Of a stretch of 9,581 nt of DNA, positions 1 to 6,868 are shown piece by piece (positions within the stretch are counted from its first letter, which is position 1; every line of letters begins with the position of its first letter). A model generated the notes under the pieces. The model saw only the letters and a program-made list of their open reading frames with translations, was not told where the DNA came from and did no database searches. Position numbers and translations under genes: made by a program. The stretch covers positions 1-9,581 of the forward strand of contig PBQF01000028.1 in the NCBI GenBank assembly GCA_002724975.1, given 5' to 3'. The DNA is from Parcubacteria group bacterium (GTDB lineage Bacteria; Patescibacteriota; Minisyncoccia; Phycocordibacterales; GCA-002724975).

Positions 1-1
1 A

Positions 2-79
2 CGATCCATGGTCGAAGTTTCTAAACTACCCTTAAATTCAAATGTTGGGATCGAATGCATAGCGATTGAGGATGAATAA
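2..79 (+). CDS. ridA: RidA-family (YjgF/YER057c/UK114) protein, C-terminal 25 residues only
   Basis: The first 79 bases hold the open 3' end of a gene that starts before the window. Its 25 residues begin RSMVEVSKLP and end IECIAIEDE before a TAA. From memory this matches the ending of RidA proteins (E. coli RidA has RSCVEVARLP and then IEIEAIAV). The conserved active-site arginine (first visible residue) and the glutamate near the end (in GIECIA) are both present. RidA proteins are small trimeric cytosolic enzymes that hydrolyse reactive enamine/imine intermediates from PLP enzymes to keto acids and ammonia. The next gene's ATG lies inside this one (8-base overlap), so the two are probably co-transcribed. 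The fragment is short, but the motif match is close. The exact subfamily cannot be told. Confidence 0.72.
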   Translation, partial: RSMVEVSKLPLNSNVGIECIAIEDE

Positions 80-470
80 AAGAAATTTATTTATTATTTT
101 TGGAATTGTATTTTTCTCTGTTAACTTAATGAATGGGCAAACTGTGGATACTTTAAAGAACAAGTCACCAGCTGAAGCAGCCAAATATGCATTAATATTT
201 CCCGGGGGTGGCCAATTCTATAACGAGAGATATCTTAAAGGTGGAATCCTTATTGGACTTGAAATCTACAGTCTTCTCAAGTTTAACGAATATCGTATAG
301 ATGTAAAATATCAAAATGTCACTTCTGCAATTTCAAAGCGAAATAAGTGTATCTGGTGGGCATTTTTCATTTATTTTTATGGATTTATGGATGCAATTGT
401 AGAAGCGCATTTAATTCCCCATGAAAGTGTCATGGACACACCAGTTGAAGAAAATATATTACAAAAATAA
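72..470 (+). CDS. DUF5683-like small exported or membrane protein
   Basis: A protein of 132 residues from the ATG at 72. A TTG at 66 in the same frame would add two residues, but the ATG is preferred because it overlaps the upstream stop in the usual coupled way and leaves a clean N-terminus. A basic start (MNKR) and a hydrophobic stretch at about residues 5-20 form a signal peptide or anchor, followed by a polar segment. A core then contains FPGGGQFYN followed by RYLKGG and a hydrophobic helix, with a later helix ending in GFMDAIVEAHL. The PG-GQFYN...Y-KG motif and the late D-A-x-V-x-A-H-L motif resemble DUF5683, a family common in Bacteroidota and relatives with no firmly established function. 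It probably sits in the inner membrane or cell envelope. No lipobox cysteine is seen. Family assignment is from recalled motifs only. Confidence 0.65.
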   Translation: MNKRNLFIIFGIVFFSVNLMNGQTVDTLKNKSPAEAAKYALIFPGGGQFYNERYLKGGILIGLEIYSLLKFNEYRIDVKYQNVTSAISKRNKCIWWAFFIYFYGFMDAIVEAHLIPHESVMDTPVEENILQK

Positions 471-484
471 AAAAATAGATTATT

Positions 485-1429
485 ATGGATAAAAGAGAAC
501 ACTGGGGATCAAAATTTGGCTTTATACTCGCTGCTTCAGGTTCTGCAGTCGGATTAGGAAATATCTGGAAATATCCGTATATAGCTGGTGAAAATGGTGG
601 AGGTGCTTTCACACTTATATATTTATTGTGTATTCTGATTGTAGGAATGCCTATTGTCATTGGTGAATTCGTTATTGGACGTAAAACCCAATTAAGTCCT
701 GTAGGTGCTTTTGAAAAACTCGCACCAAAATCATTTTGGAAATGGGTCGGGATGTTGGGAGTTTGTTCGGCATTTGTAATACTGGCATTTTACGGTGTTG
801 TAGGAGGATGGACATTACGATACACGTTTATGTCTCTTATGGGTGATTTTTCAGATTTAACTGGTAATCCAGCTATTTCCGGTGAAGTATTTAACTCCTT
901 TATAACTAATCCCTTCTATCCTTTATTTTGGCACTTTATTTTCATGGGACTGTGTATATGGGTAATTATAAATGGAATAAAAGGAGGAATAGAAAAATGG
1001 ACAAAAATTATGATGCCTATGATTCTTTTTATATTGATAATTTTAGTTTTTAGAGGTATTACCTTACCAAATGCTTCTGCAGGGATTTCATTTTTGTTCA
1101 AACCAAAATTTGAAGACATAACAGCTTCTAGCATTGTTTTAGCCTTAGGTCACTCTTTTTTTACACTTAGCTTGGGTATGGGAACTATGATCACTTATGG
1201 TAGTTATCTAAAAAAAGAACAAAACCTTTTCAATTCAGCAATGTGGGTTCTACTTCTTGATACAGGAATTGCTATTATGGCAGGGATTGCAATATTTACC
1301 ACTGTGTTTTCTGTTGGTGCTGATCCAGCGGGAGGTCCAGGATTAATATTTGTGGTTCTTCCGACAATATTTCCTCAGATAGCAGGTGGTTTATTATGGG
1401 GAACTCTCTTTTTTTCTTATTATTTTTAG
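485..1429 (+). CDS. Sodium-dependent amino-acid transporter (NSS/SNF family), N-terminal part, broken by a frameshift
   Basis: This frame encodes the first two thirds of a neurotransmitter:sodium symporter. Residues 7-32 carry the family hallmark of TM1: W-x-S-K-x-G-F, then SGSAVGLGNIWKYPY, then GENGGGAF. By alignment with LeuT, G19, A21, V22 and N26 correspond to residues lining the two sodium sites. Further helices follow at about residues 40-64, 86-112, 145-165, 172-192, 213-237 and 250-272, then the start of TM8. The frame ends with GGLLWGTLFF followed by five out-of-frame residues and TAG. The expected TM8 continuation is found one frame back from base 1414 (see the next two entries). 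Bacterial relatives (LeuT, MhsT) import amino acids, especially hydrophobic or aromatic ones, with sodium. The substrate here is not readable. No Shine-Dalgarno precedes the ATG, which lies 14 bases after the previous stop. Confidence 0.85.
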   Translation: MDKREHWGSKFGFILAASGSAVGLGNIWKYPYIAGENGGGAFTLIYLLCILIVGMPIVIGEFVIGRKTQLSPVGAFEKLAPKSFWKWVGMLGVCSAFVILAFYGVVGGWTLRYTFMSLMGDFSDLTGNPAISGEVFNSFITNPFYPLFWHFIFMGLCIWVIINGIKGGIEKWTKIMMPMILFILIILVFRGITLPNASAGISFLFKPKFEDITASSIVLALGHSFFTLSLGMGTMITYGSYLKKEQNLFNSAMWVLLLDTGIAIMAGIAIFTTVFSVGADPAGGPGLIFVVLPTIFPQIAGGLLWGTLFFSYYF

Positions 1430-1878
1430 CTGCGCTCACTTCTGCTATTTCTATCTTAGAAGTAGTTACAGCATATTTTATTGATCAAAAGGGATGGACT
1501 AGATCAAGAGCTACAATTATATTTGGATTAATTGTAACTGCATGCGGTGTTTTCTGTTCATTATCATTGGGTGATGGATACAATATTACTGAAATATTTG
1601 GTATTAAATTTTTTGATTTTATGGATAACTTATCTTCAAAATATATGCTGCCCTTAGGAGGATTACTTACAGCTCTTTTTATTTTGGTTCGTTGGGGAAT
1701 TCCAAACTTTTTAGAGGAATTTTATTTAGGAATGACAAATCGTATATTTTCAAACTCAACTGTAAAATTCTTGCTAACCATAGCGTCTATAGTAGTTGGT
1801 TTTATCATATTGAATGAAGTCTTTGATATATTCTTTGGTATTCCGTTAATTGGGAAAGATGGTATTCTGATTGGATAA
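1396..1878 (+). CDS. Sodium-dependent amino-acid transporter (NSS/SNF family), C-terminal part in a shifted frame
   Basis: This frame supplies the missing end of the transporter. The ATG at 1396 is out of frame with the real protein and lies within TM8, so it is unlikely to be a true start; meaningful coding begins at about 1414. It contains AALTSAISILEVV, the TM8 motif whose alanine, threonine and serine correspond to the Na2/Na1 ligands of LeuT (A351, T354, S355). TM9 follows (IIFGLIVTACGVFCSLSL), then a conserved FFDFMDNLSSKYMLPLGG segment leading into TM10, then TM11 near the end (FLLTIASIVVGFIIL). Joined to the first part by a one-base backward shift, the product would be 464 residues with about 11 helices, a normal size and topology for bacterial NSS proteins. 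Both parts look intact either side of the single break, so this is a recent lesion, a sequence error or a site of slippage. Confidence 0.82.
   Translation: MGNSLFFLLFLAALTSAISILEVVTAYFIDQKGWTRSRATIIFGLIVTACGVFCSLSLGDGYNITEIFGIKFFDFMDNLSSKYMLPLGGLLTALFILVRWGIPNFLEEFYLGMTNRIFSNSTVKFLLTIASIVVGFIILNEVFDIFFGIPLIGKDGILIG
1409..1415 (+). other. Frameshift site: run of seven T's in the NSS transporter gene
   Basis: Bases 1409-1415 are seven consecutive T's. Reading ...CTC TTT TTT in the first frame and then re-reading base 1414 as TTC TTA TTA TTT gives WGTLFFFLLFLAALTS. From memory this aligns without a gap to LeuT TM8 (GFLWFLLLFFAGLTS). One missing T, i.e. an eight-T ancestral run, explains the break exactly. 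The homopolymer makes an indel error in sequencing or assembly the simplest explanation. A real contraction mutation, or transcriptional slippage on the T run, would look the same. No strong downstream stem-loop for ribosomal frameshifting was obvious by eye. Confidence 0.85.
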
Positions 1879-1881
1879 GCT

Positions 1882-2652
1882 ATGGTTATCGAAAGATTAG
1901 TCAAACCAGACTCTCATTTGTATAGAGTTATCTCTAAATTATTTACTTCTTTAAATTTTATAGAAAAATTTGAAATTGTTTCTTGGTTTGCTCCATGGAC
2001 CATTATGGTAGCGGGAATGGCAGCAAAAGCTGGAACGAATGATAGATATACCTTCTGGGAATTTTCTAATTGGGAGCGTGGATCAATTTCTATAATTATC
2101 CTGATAATTGTAATGATCTTATTTAAGATAAATCAGTACACCCTTTTATTAGATAAAGATAATTTTTCTATAAAATCACAGTGGATTTCTCGTTGTGTAC
2201 TTTTTTTTATTTGTTGGATGTTAGGATGGGGAATAAAAGATATACTATCTGGAATTGGCTGGTTTTTTTGTTATTTGCCAATGATTTTTGGGATAATTCT
2301 TCCATACATTATTAAAACAGATGACAAAAATTTATTAACATTTCGTAAACAAATTGGATTTTCCTCATGTGTTTTATTTATATTTTCTTGTTTATTCGGT
2401 TGGCTATTAGACGATCCCATTTTGGCAACTGCCTCCACTGTCATGTTTCCTTTCACTATGATATTGGCAATTACCAGTCATCATCGTCATGTGCAGAGAT
2501 CTCATATTTATCCACTATTTATTATTATTGGTTTTGTTATAGCAAGACAGGGGTGGTTTATTTTCCCCTCATTATTTCTTTTCTACATTTTACGTTTTTA
2601 TAATTATTTTATTTATAAAAAGGTATCCCCTGGTTTTGCTGTAGACCAATAA
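1882..2652 (+). CDS. Unrecognised polytopic membrane protein, 256 residues
   Basis: I do not recognise this family. The protein starts with a cytosolic-looking stretch of about 30 residues (MVIERLVKPD...), followed by six to eight hydrophobic segments at roughly residues 31-50, 68-85, 101-120, 125-144, 157-176, 182-198, 207-222 and 224-243. The most distinctive polar element is a His/Arg-rich loop at residues 199-209 (SHHRHVQRSHI), placed between two helices. Acidic and tryptophan-containing loops occur at 54-66 (DRYTFWEFSNWER) and DD at 177-178. The C-terminus, KKVSPGFAVDQ, is soluble. The ATG lies only three bases after the transporter's stop, with a weak GGATAA upstream, so the two are probably co-translated. 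It is not the missing end of the transporter, which already has its usual final helix. A partner of the transporter or an unrelated membrane enzyme are both possible. Confidence 0.7.
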   Translation: MVIERLVKPDSHLYRVISKLFTSLNFIEKFEIVSWFAPWTIMVAGMAAKAGTNDRYTFWEFSNWERGSISIIILIIVMILFKINQYTLLLDKDNFSIKSQWISRCVLFFICWMLGWGIKDILSGIGWFFCYLPMIFGIILPYIIKTDDKNLLTFRKQIGFSSCVLFIFSCLFGWLLDDPILATASTVMFPFTMILAITSHHRHVQRSHIYPLFIIIGFVIARQGWFIFPSLFLFYILRFYNYFIYKKVSPGFAVDQ

Positions 2653-2669
2653 TCTACACCTAAGAGTTT

Positions 2670-2674
2670 AGGGA
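2670..2674 (+). promoter_or_regulatory. Possible ribosome binding site of the ferredoxin gene
   Basis: AGGGA ends nine bases before the ATG at 2684, an acceptable though imperfect Shine-Dalgarno in a window where most genes lack one. It overlaps the right arm of a small perfect inverted repeat (CCTAA at 2659-2663, loop GAGT, TTAGG at 2668-2672) that could partly occlude it. The stem is only five base pairs, so any regulatory effect is speculative. Confidence 0.35.
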
Positions 2675-2683
2675 AATTTCACT

Positions 2684-2878
2684 ATGATAATTATTAAACA
2701 AAATAAATGTGATTATTGTGGATGCTGTGTAGGTGTTTGTCCTGTCAATTGTATAGAATTAAAAGAAGCAGCTATTGAGATAAAATATGATATCTGTATT
2801 GACTGCGATCTTTGTGTTTTTGTTTGTCCAATCGATGTCTTAATGACTGAGCATGAATCTGATTTCCAAAAAGTTTGA
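2684..2878 (+). CDS. Small 2x[4Fe-4S] ferredoxin, probable electron donor to the adjacent reductase
   Basis: A 64-residue bacterial-type dicluster ferredoxin. Two complete CxxCxxCxxxCP motifs are present: C9, C12, C15, C19-P20 and C38, C41, C44, C48-P49. The fourth cysteine of each motif would ligate the opposite cluster, as in clostridial-type ferredoxins. Extra cysteines C14 and C23 are not part of the standard ligand set. The spacing between motifs is short, with no long insertion and no signal peptide, so the protein is a cytosolic one-electron carrier. Its last 26 bases overlap the start of the geranylgeranyl reductase gene in another frame, implying translational coupling and a matched electron-donor role. 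In Methanosarcina acetivorans, a ferredoxin encoded beside a geranylgeranyl reductase is known to support full reduction of isoprenoid lipids. That precedent supports the pairing here but does not prove it. Confidence 0.92.
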   Translation: MIIIKQNKCDYCGCCVGVCPVNCIELKEAAIEIKYDICIDCDLCVFVCPIDVLMTEHESDFQKV

Positions 2879-4043
2879 TTGCATTATTGTGGGTGGAGGT
2901 CCCGCTGGATCTACATTTGCTGATATCGCTTCCCAAAATGGATTATCTGTACTTGTTTTGGAGAAGGATAGAGAAATTGGTGTTCCCGTGCGTTGTGGTG
3001 AAGCGGTCAGTGATAAGGGACTTCGTATTTTTCATAGTGTGGAGAAAGAATGGATTAACTCCATAATTACACGGATCAGGCTCGTTGCACCGAACGAAAC
3101 TGCTATTGAATTTGATCTAAACGAGTCCGGGTATATTTTAGACCGAAAAATATTTGACTTAGCTTTGGCAAAAAAAGCAGAAGATAATGGTGCTATAATT
3201 AAAACAGAAGCATATGTTAATGGTTTAATATTCGATGAAGATAAGGTAGTTGGAGTTACTGGTGAATATCAGGGTGAATCATTTAGTTTAACAGCAAAAA
3301 TCATTGTTGGAGCTGATGGTGTGGAGAGCAGGGTAGGAAGGTGGGCAGGTTTGTCCACTCATGTCAAATTAAAGGACATGGAATCCGCTATTCAGAAAAC
3401 AGTTACCGGAATAGATGTGGAAAACCATATTTTCGAATTCTATTTATCCAGAAATTGGGCCCCTGGAGGATATTTATGGGTTTTTCCGAAGGGAAAACGT
3501 TCAGCAAATATAGGATTGGCAATTTCCGGCCTCTATGCAAAAGAGGGGAAATCTGCATATAAATATTTACAGGAATTTTTAAACAGGAAATATCCAAATG
3601 TTTCTACCCAAACGATAATTGCAGGAGGAGTCCCTGTCGCGAAAACAGTAAAAAATATGGTTACCGAAGGGCTCATGCTTGTGGGAGATGCAGCACATAC
3701 GGTTAACCCCATGACCGGGGGAGGAATTATATCTGGAATGCGAAGCGGATTACTAGCAGCGGAAACTGCGGTTTCAGTTATCAAATCCGGACAAAATCCT
3801 ACAAAGAAATATCTTCAGAAATATGAAAAAGAATGGCATAAGATTGGAGGCAAAAATCATGAAAAGTTCTACCGTATCAAGGAATCAATTTTTCGGTTTG
3901 AAGATAAAGATTTAAATCGGATCGCCGACGGGATAGCTGATATCCCTGAAAACAAACGTTCCTTATTTAAACTATTTTCAATTGCGGTTGCTAAAAAACC
4001 TTCTTTGCTTCTTGATGTAGCGCGATTGTTCGCGGGTCTTTAA
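2853..4043 (+). CDS. Geranylgeranyl reductase family FAD-dependent oxidoreductase
   Basis: A 396-residue flavoprotein of the geranylgeranyl reductase (GGR/ChlP/MenJ-like) family, which saturates double bonds of isoprenoid chains. The N-terminal dinucleotide fold carries GGGPAGS (residues 14-20), with the ribose-binding acid E37 at the end of strand 2. Next comes VPVRCGEAVS with C48, at the position of the conserved cysteine in archaeal homologues. The second FAD motif is GADGVESRVG (153-162). The family's substrate-region motif is APGGYLWVFPKG (203-214), and the third FAD motif is VGDAAHTVNPMTGGGI (277-292). No membrane anchor is seen; these enzymes associate peripherally with the membrane. 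Likely substrates are the side chain of menaquinone or another polyprenyl compound, or geranylgeranyl diphosphate; the sequence does not decide. The start at 2853 lies inside the ferredoxin gene and gives the normal short N-terminus before the Rossmann fold. The stop overlaps the next ATG (TAATG). Confidence 0.88.
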   Translation: MNLISKKFDCIIVGGGPAGSTFADIASQNGLSVLVLEKDREIGVPVRCGEAVSDKGLRIFHSVEKEWINSIITRIRLVAPNETAIEFDLNESGYILDRKIFDLALAKKAEDNGAIIKTEAYVNGLIFDEDKVVGVTGEYQGESFSLTAKIIVGADGVESRVGRWAGLSTHVKLKDMESAIQKTVTGIDVENHIFEFYLSRNWAPGGYLWVFPKGKRSANIGLAISGLYAKEGKSAYKYLQEFLNRKYPNVSTQTIIAGGVPVAKTVKNMVTEGLMLVGDAAHTVNPMTGGGIISGMRSGLLAAETAVSVIKSGQNPTKKYLQKYEKEWHKIGGKNHEKFYRIKESIFRFEDKDLNRIADGIADIPENKRSLFKLFSIAVAKKPSLLLDVARLFAGL

Positions 4044-6868
4044 TGAAAAGAATAGACCTGCTCAGATCACTGGATTTATCATCATTCATTGCATTGGATT
4101 TTGAAACAACAGGACTATCTAAGGTCACTGACCGAATGATTGAGATTGCTGCCATACTATTTAAAGATGGAGAAGTTTCTGACTCATTTGTAACACTGGT
4201 AAATCCCAAAACTCAAATCTCAGATACAATTACCAATATAACTGGGATTACTAATGATATGGTAGCAAATGCTCCTACTGAAAAGGAGATTGTTGAGGAT
4301 TTGCACACATTTATAGGAAATTATCCATTGGTTGCCCACAATATGAAATTTGATCATGGGTTTCTTGAGGAATTATTTGAGCGTTATAATTTTCCAGAAA
4401 AATCAAATCAATTATATGATACACTTCACCTGGCACGTGTCACAAATTTTGGTCAACCAACCTATAATTTAGGATTTTTATCTGAATTATACAATTTATC
4501 CTCAGAAGGATCTCATAGAGCAAAAAAGGATTCAGAGAATTGTGGACATATTTTTATGCATTTTGTTGATGAAGCCTCGACCTATCCCTTAGAGGTAATT
4601 AGTAAATGCGTTTCTATTATGAATGGCAGAGACTATTTCAATACCACCCTATTTATTAATTTATCAAATTTATACCTAAAAAAACAGATAACCTCAAAAG
4701 GTTTAACAAAATCTGAATTAAATATAAATATTCAGGATAATAAATTTATTCAGAAAAGCGATTCTTCATTTTCTTTTCCAAATGTCAATGATGTTTTTGG
4801 AGAGACAGGTAATCTGTCAGATACAATACCTAAATTTGAAAAAAGAAATAATCAGATAAAATATATAGAATTTCTTGATGATTCAATACATCAAGAACAA
4901 TCTATTGGTATAATTGAAGCTGGGACAGGCTTGGGTAAGTCATTTGCTTATCTATATGAAGCGATGAAATATGCATATGAATCAGAAGAAAATATACCGG
5001 TTGTTATCTCTTGCCATACAAAAAGTCTACAGGATCAATTATTTTACAAAGATCTACCTGTTTTGGCGCAGTCAATAGGAAACCCTATTTCTGCCGTCAA
5101 ATTAAAGGGAAGAGCAAACTACATTTGTCTTTCAAGATTCAATTGGTTAATTAGTGAAGCCTCTGGCATTTTGAATGACGAGGAAGCAGCATATTTATTG
5201 CCTCTAATCTTTTGGTTAGAATGGACAAAAACAGGTGATTTGGAGGAATGTAGTGGTTTTACAAATAGTCGAAATTTTCGTATTCACAAAATGATACGAA
5301 GTGAACCAGGGTTTTGTACTACTCACATCTGCTCCAAATATAATGGGTGTTTTCTAGGGAAGGTCAGAAAAGATATATTTAAAACTGATCTTATAATAAT
5401 TAATCATGCATTGTTATTAAGTGATGTAGTCAATCCGGGACTACTTCCACCGTTTAAGACATTAATTGTTGATGAGGCGCATAATTTAATTGATGCAGCA
5501 TTTACACAATTCAGTCAGAATATAGATTTTGCATTGTTAAAATCAAATCTTTTGGTATGTCAACCAAAATTTCCTGGGAATCGTCGTTGGAAAAATAGTC
5601 TGAACTCATTTTTCGAAAAAATTCCTGAATTAAAAAATAATATAATTGATATTGACCAATCTATTGATATTGCATTAGATGTAATAAAAATATTTTTTTC
5701 TCGAATAGCAATTGAATATGGAAACAGATATTCAGCTAATTCACCCTATATAGAAAAAATAATAATTGAGGATATAAATGAAGAATATCGAAATCTACCT
5801 GAGGAACTTCGTCAAGTAAATATAAAATTAGACGATTGTGAACGATATGTTATAAAATTATGTGATATTCTTCATAAATCTGATTTAGAAAAAGATAAAA
5901 TCAAAGAATTGCATTTAAATTCATTACAAAAGGCTGATTCATTACATTCCATCATACAATCATTTAGATTTTTAACTTCCCATCATGACAGTGAATGTGT
6001 GTACTGGCAAGAAGGAATGTTTCGAAACAATTCTTCATCAAAAAATACCCTACCTGAAATATCTATTCATGGGGCACCAATTGATGCAGGCACTATTTTA
6101 TCAGAATCCCTATTTCAAAATATTAATTCAATTATCCTGACATCAGCAACATTACAGGTTAACCACTCCTTCGATTATTTTTTAATTCGTTCGGGTATTT
6201 CCAGAATTGATAATATAAATACAAATTTTTCGGTCTGTCCAAGTCCTTTTCTATACTCCGAACAGGTAGACTATCACCAATATTCAGGCAACACATCACT
6301 TTCTGATAACCCACATGGGATAGCAGAACTTATATTGAAATGTCATAAAAAATTAAATCGAAAGATTTTAGTTCTTTTTACCTCATATAATTCTCTAAAT
6401 AAAGTGACAAATTGTTTGAACACTTTAAAAGGTGGTAGAGACCTCCCGATTTTTTCACAAATCCAATCTGCATCTAGATATGGCTTACTAAAGAGCATGG
6501 CAAATTCTAAAAATGGAATCTTAATGGGAACGAGTTCTTTTTGGGAAGGAATTGATTTGTCAGGAGATATGCTTGAAATATTAATTATAACAAAACTTCC
6601 CTTTCAGGTTCCCTCTGATCCAATTGTAAAGGCATACAGTGATAAATTAGCTGATCATGATATGAACCCTTTTTTAAATTTCACGGTCCCCGAATGTATT
6701 TTAAAATACAGACAAGGATTTGGAAGACTTATCCGGACATCTCTTGACCAGGGAATTTTTATAGTTTTAGATAATCGAATCGTCACAAAAAGGTATGGTC
6801 AGCATTTTCAAGATGCTATCCCAGTAGAGATGCAAATGTTTTCTACTTTAGATAGTCTTATATTGTAA
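4043..6868 (+). CDS. dinG: DnaQ-type 3'-5' exonuclease fused to DinG-family Fe-S helicase
   Basis: A 941-residue fusion. Residues about 10-175 are a DEDDh exonuclease: D19 and E21 in ALDFETTGL, D104 in HNMKFD, H158 and D163 in SHRAKKDSE. After a variable linker (about 180-262) comes an XPD/DinG superfamily 2 helicase: Q271 in the Q-motif, Walker A EAGTGLGKS (292-300), DEAH at 477-480, TSATL (700-704), GTSSFWEGIDL (829-839) and the arginine-finger motif QGFGRLIRT (891-899). Four cysteines, C362, C425, C430 and C436, match the E. coli DinG [4Fe-4S] ligand pattern, including the C-x4-C-x5-C spacing. DinG enzymes unwind DNA 5'-3' and resolve R-loops and replication-transcription conflicts. Firmicute fusions of similar length (B. 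subtilis about 931 residues) keep the exonuclease but lack the cluster. The start overlaps the reductase stop by one base. No functional link to that operon is evident. Confidence 0.93.
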   Translation: MKRIDLLRSLDLSSFIALDFETTGLSKVTDRMIEIAAILFKDGEVSDSFVTLVNPKTQISDTITNITGITNDMVANAPTEKEIVEDLHTFIGNYPLVAHNMKFDHGFLEELFERYNFPEKSNQLYDTLHLARVTNFGQPTYNLGFLSELYNLSSEGSHRAKKDSENCGHIFMHFVDEASTYPLEVISKCVSIMNGRDYFNTTLFINLSNLYLKKQITSKGLTKSELNINIQDNKFIQKSDSSFSFPNVNDVFGETGNLSDTIPKFEKRNNQIKYIEFLDDSIHQEQSIGIIEAGTGLGKSFAYLYEAMKYAYESEENIPVVISCHTKSLQDQLFYKDLPVLAQSIGNPISAVKLKGRANYICLSRFNWLISEASGILNDEEAAYLLPLIFWLEWTKTGDLEECSGFTNSRNFRIHKMIRSEPGFCTTHICSKYNGCFLGKVRKDIFKTDLIIINHALLLSDVVNPGLLPPFKTLIVDEAHNLIDAAFTQFSQNIDFALLKSNLLVCQPKFPGNRRWKNSLNSFFEKIPELKNNIIDIDQSIDIALDVIKIFFSRIAIEYGNRYSANSPYIEKIIIEDINEEYRNLPEELRQVNIKLDDCERYVIKLCDILHKSDLEKDKIKELHLNSLQKADSLHSIIQSFRFLTSHHDSECVYWQEGMFRNNSSSKNTLPEISIHGAPIDAGTILSESLFQNINSIILTSATLQVNHSFDYFLIRSGISRIDNINTNFSVCPSPFLYSEQVDYHQYSGNTSLSDNPHGIAELILKCHKKLNRKILVLFTSYNSLNKVTNCLNTLKGGRDLPIFSQIQSASRYGLLKSMANSKNGILMGTSSFWEGIDLSGDMLEILIITKLPFQVPSDPIVKAYSDKLADHDMNPFLNFTVPECILKYRQGFGRLIRTSLDQGIFIVLDNRIVTKRYGQHFQDAIPVEMQMFSTLDSLIL

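Noticed and set aside
1396..1878. An independent gene starting at the ATG at 1396
   Set aside because: The ATG lies inside TM8 coding sequence, and the product would begin mid-helix. The frame aligns as a direct continuation of the transporter after a one-base shift.
1882..2652. That the 256-residue membrane protein is the remaining C-terminus of the NSS transporter after a second break
   Set aside because: The transporter already has its TM10/TM11 ending before the stop at 1876-1878. The following frame has its own ATG, a hydrophilic N-terminus and six or more further helices, unlike any NSS C-terminus.
2659..2672. CCTAA-GAGT-TTAGG hairpin before the ferredoxin as a riboswitch or attenuator
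   Set aside because: Only five base pairs with no further structure. Far too small for a riboswitch, and not convincing as a regulator.
3533..3784. Antisense frame of 83 codons opposite the reductase gene
   Set aside because: It is the complement of a strongly conserved coding region (FAD motif GDAAHTVNP), has no recognisable protein features and no supporting start signal.
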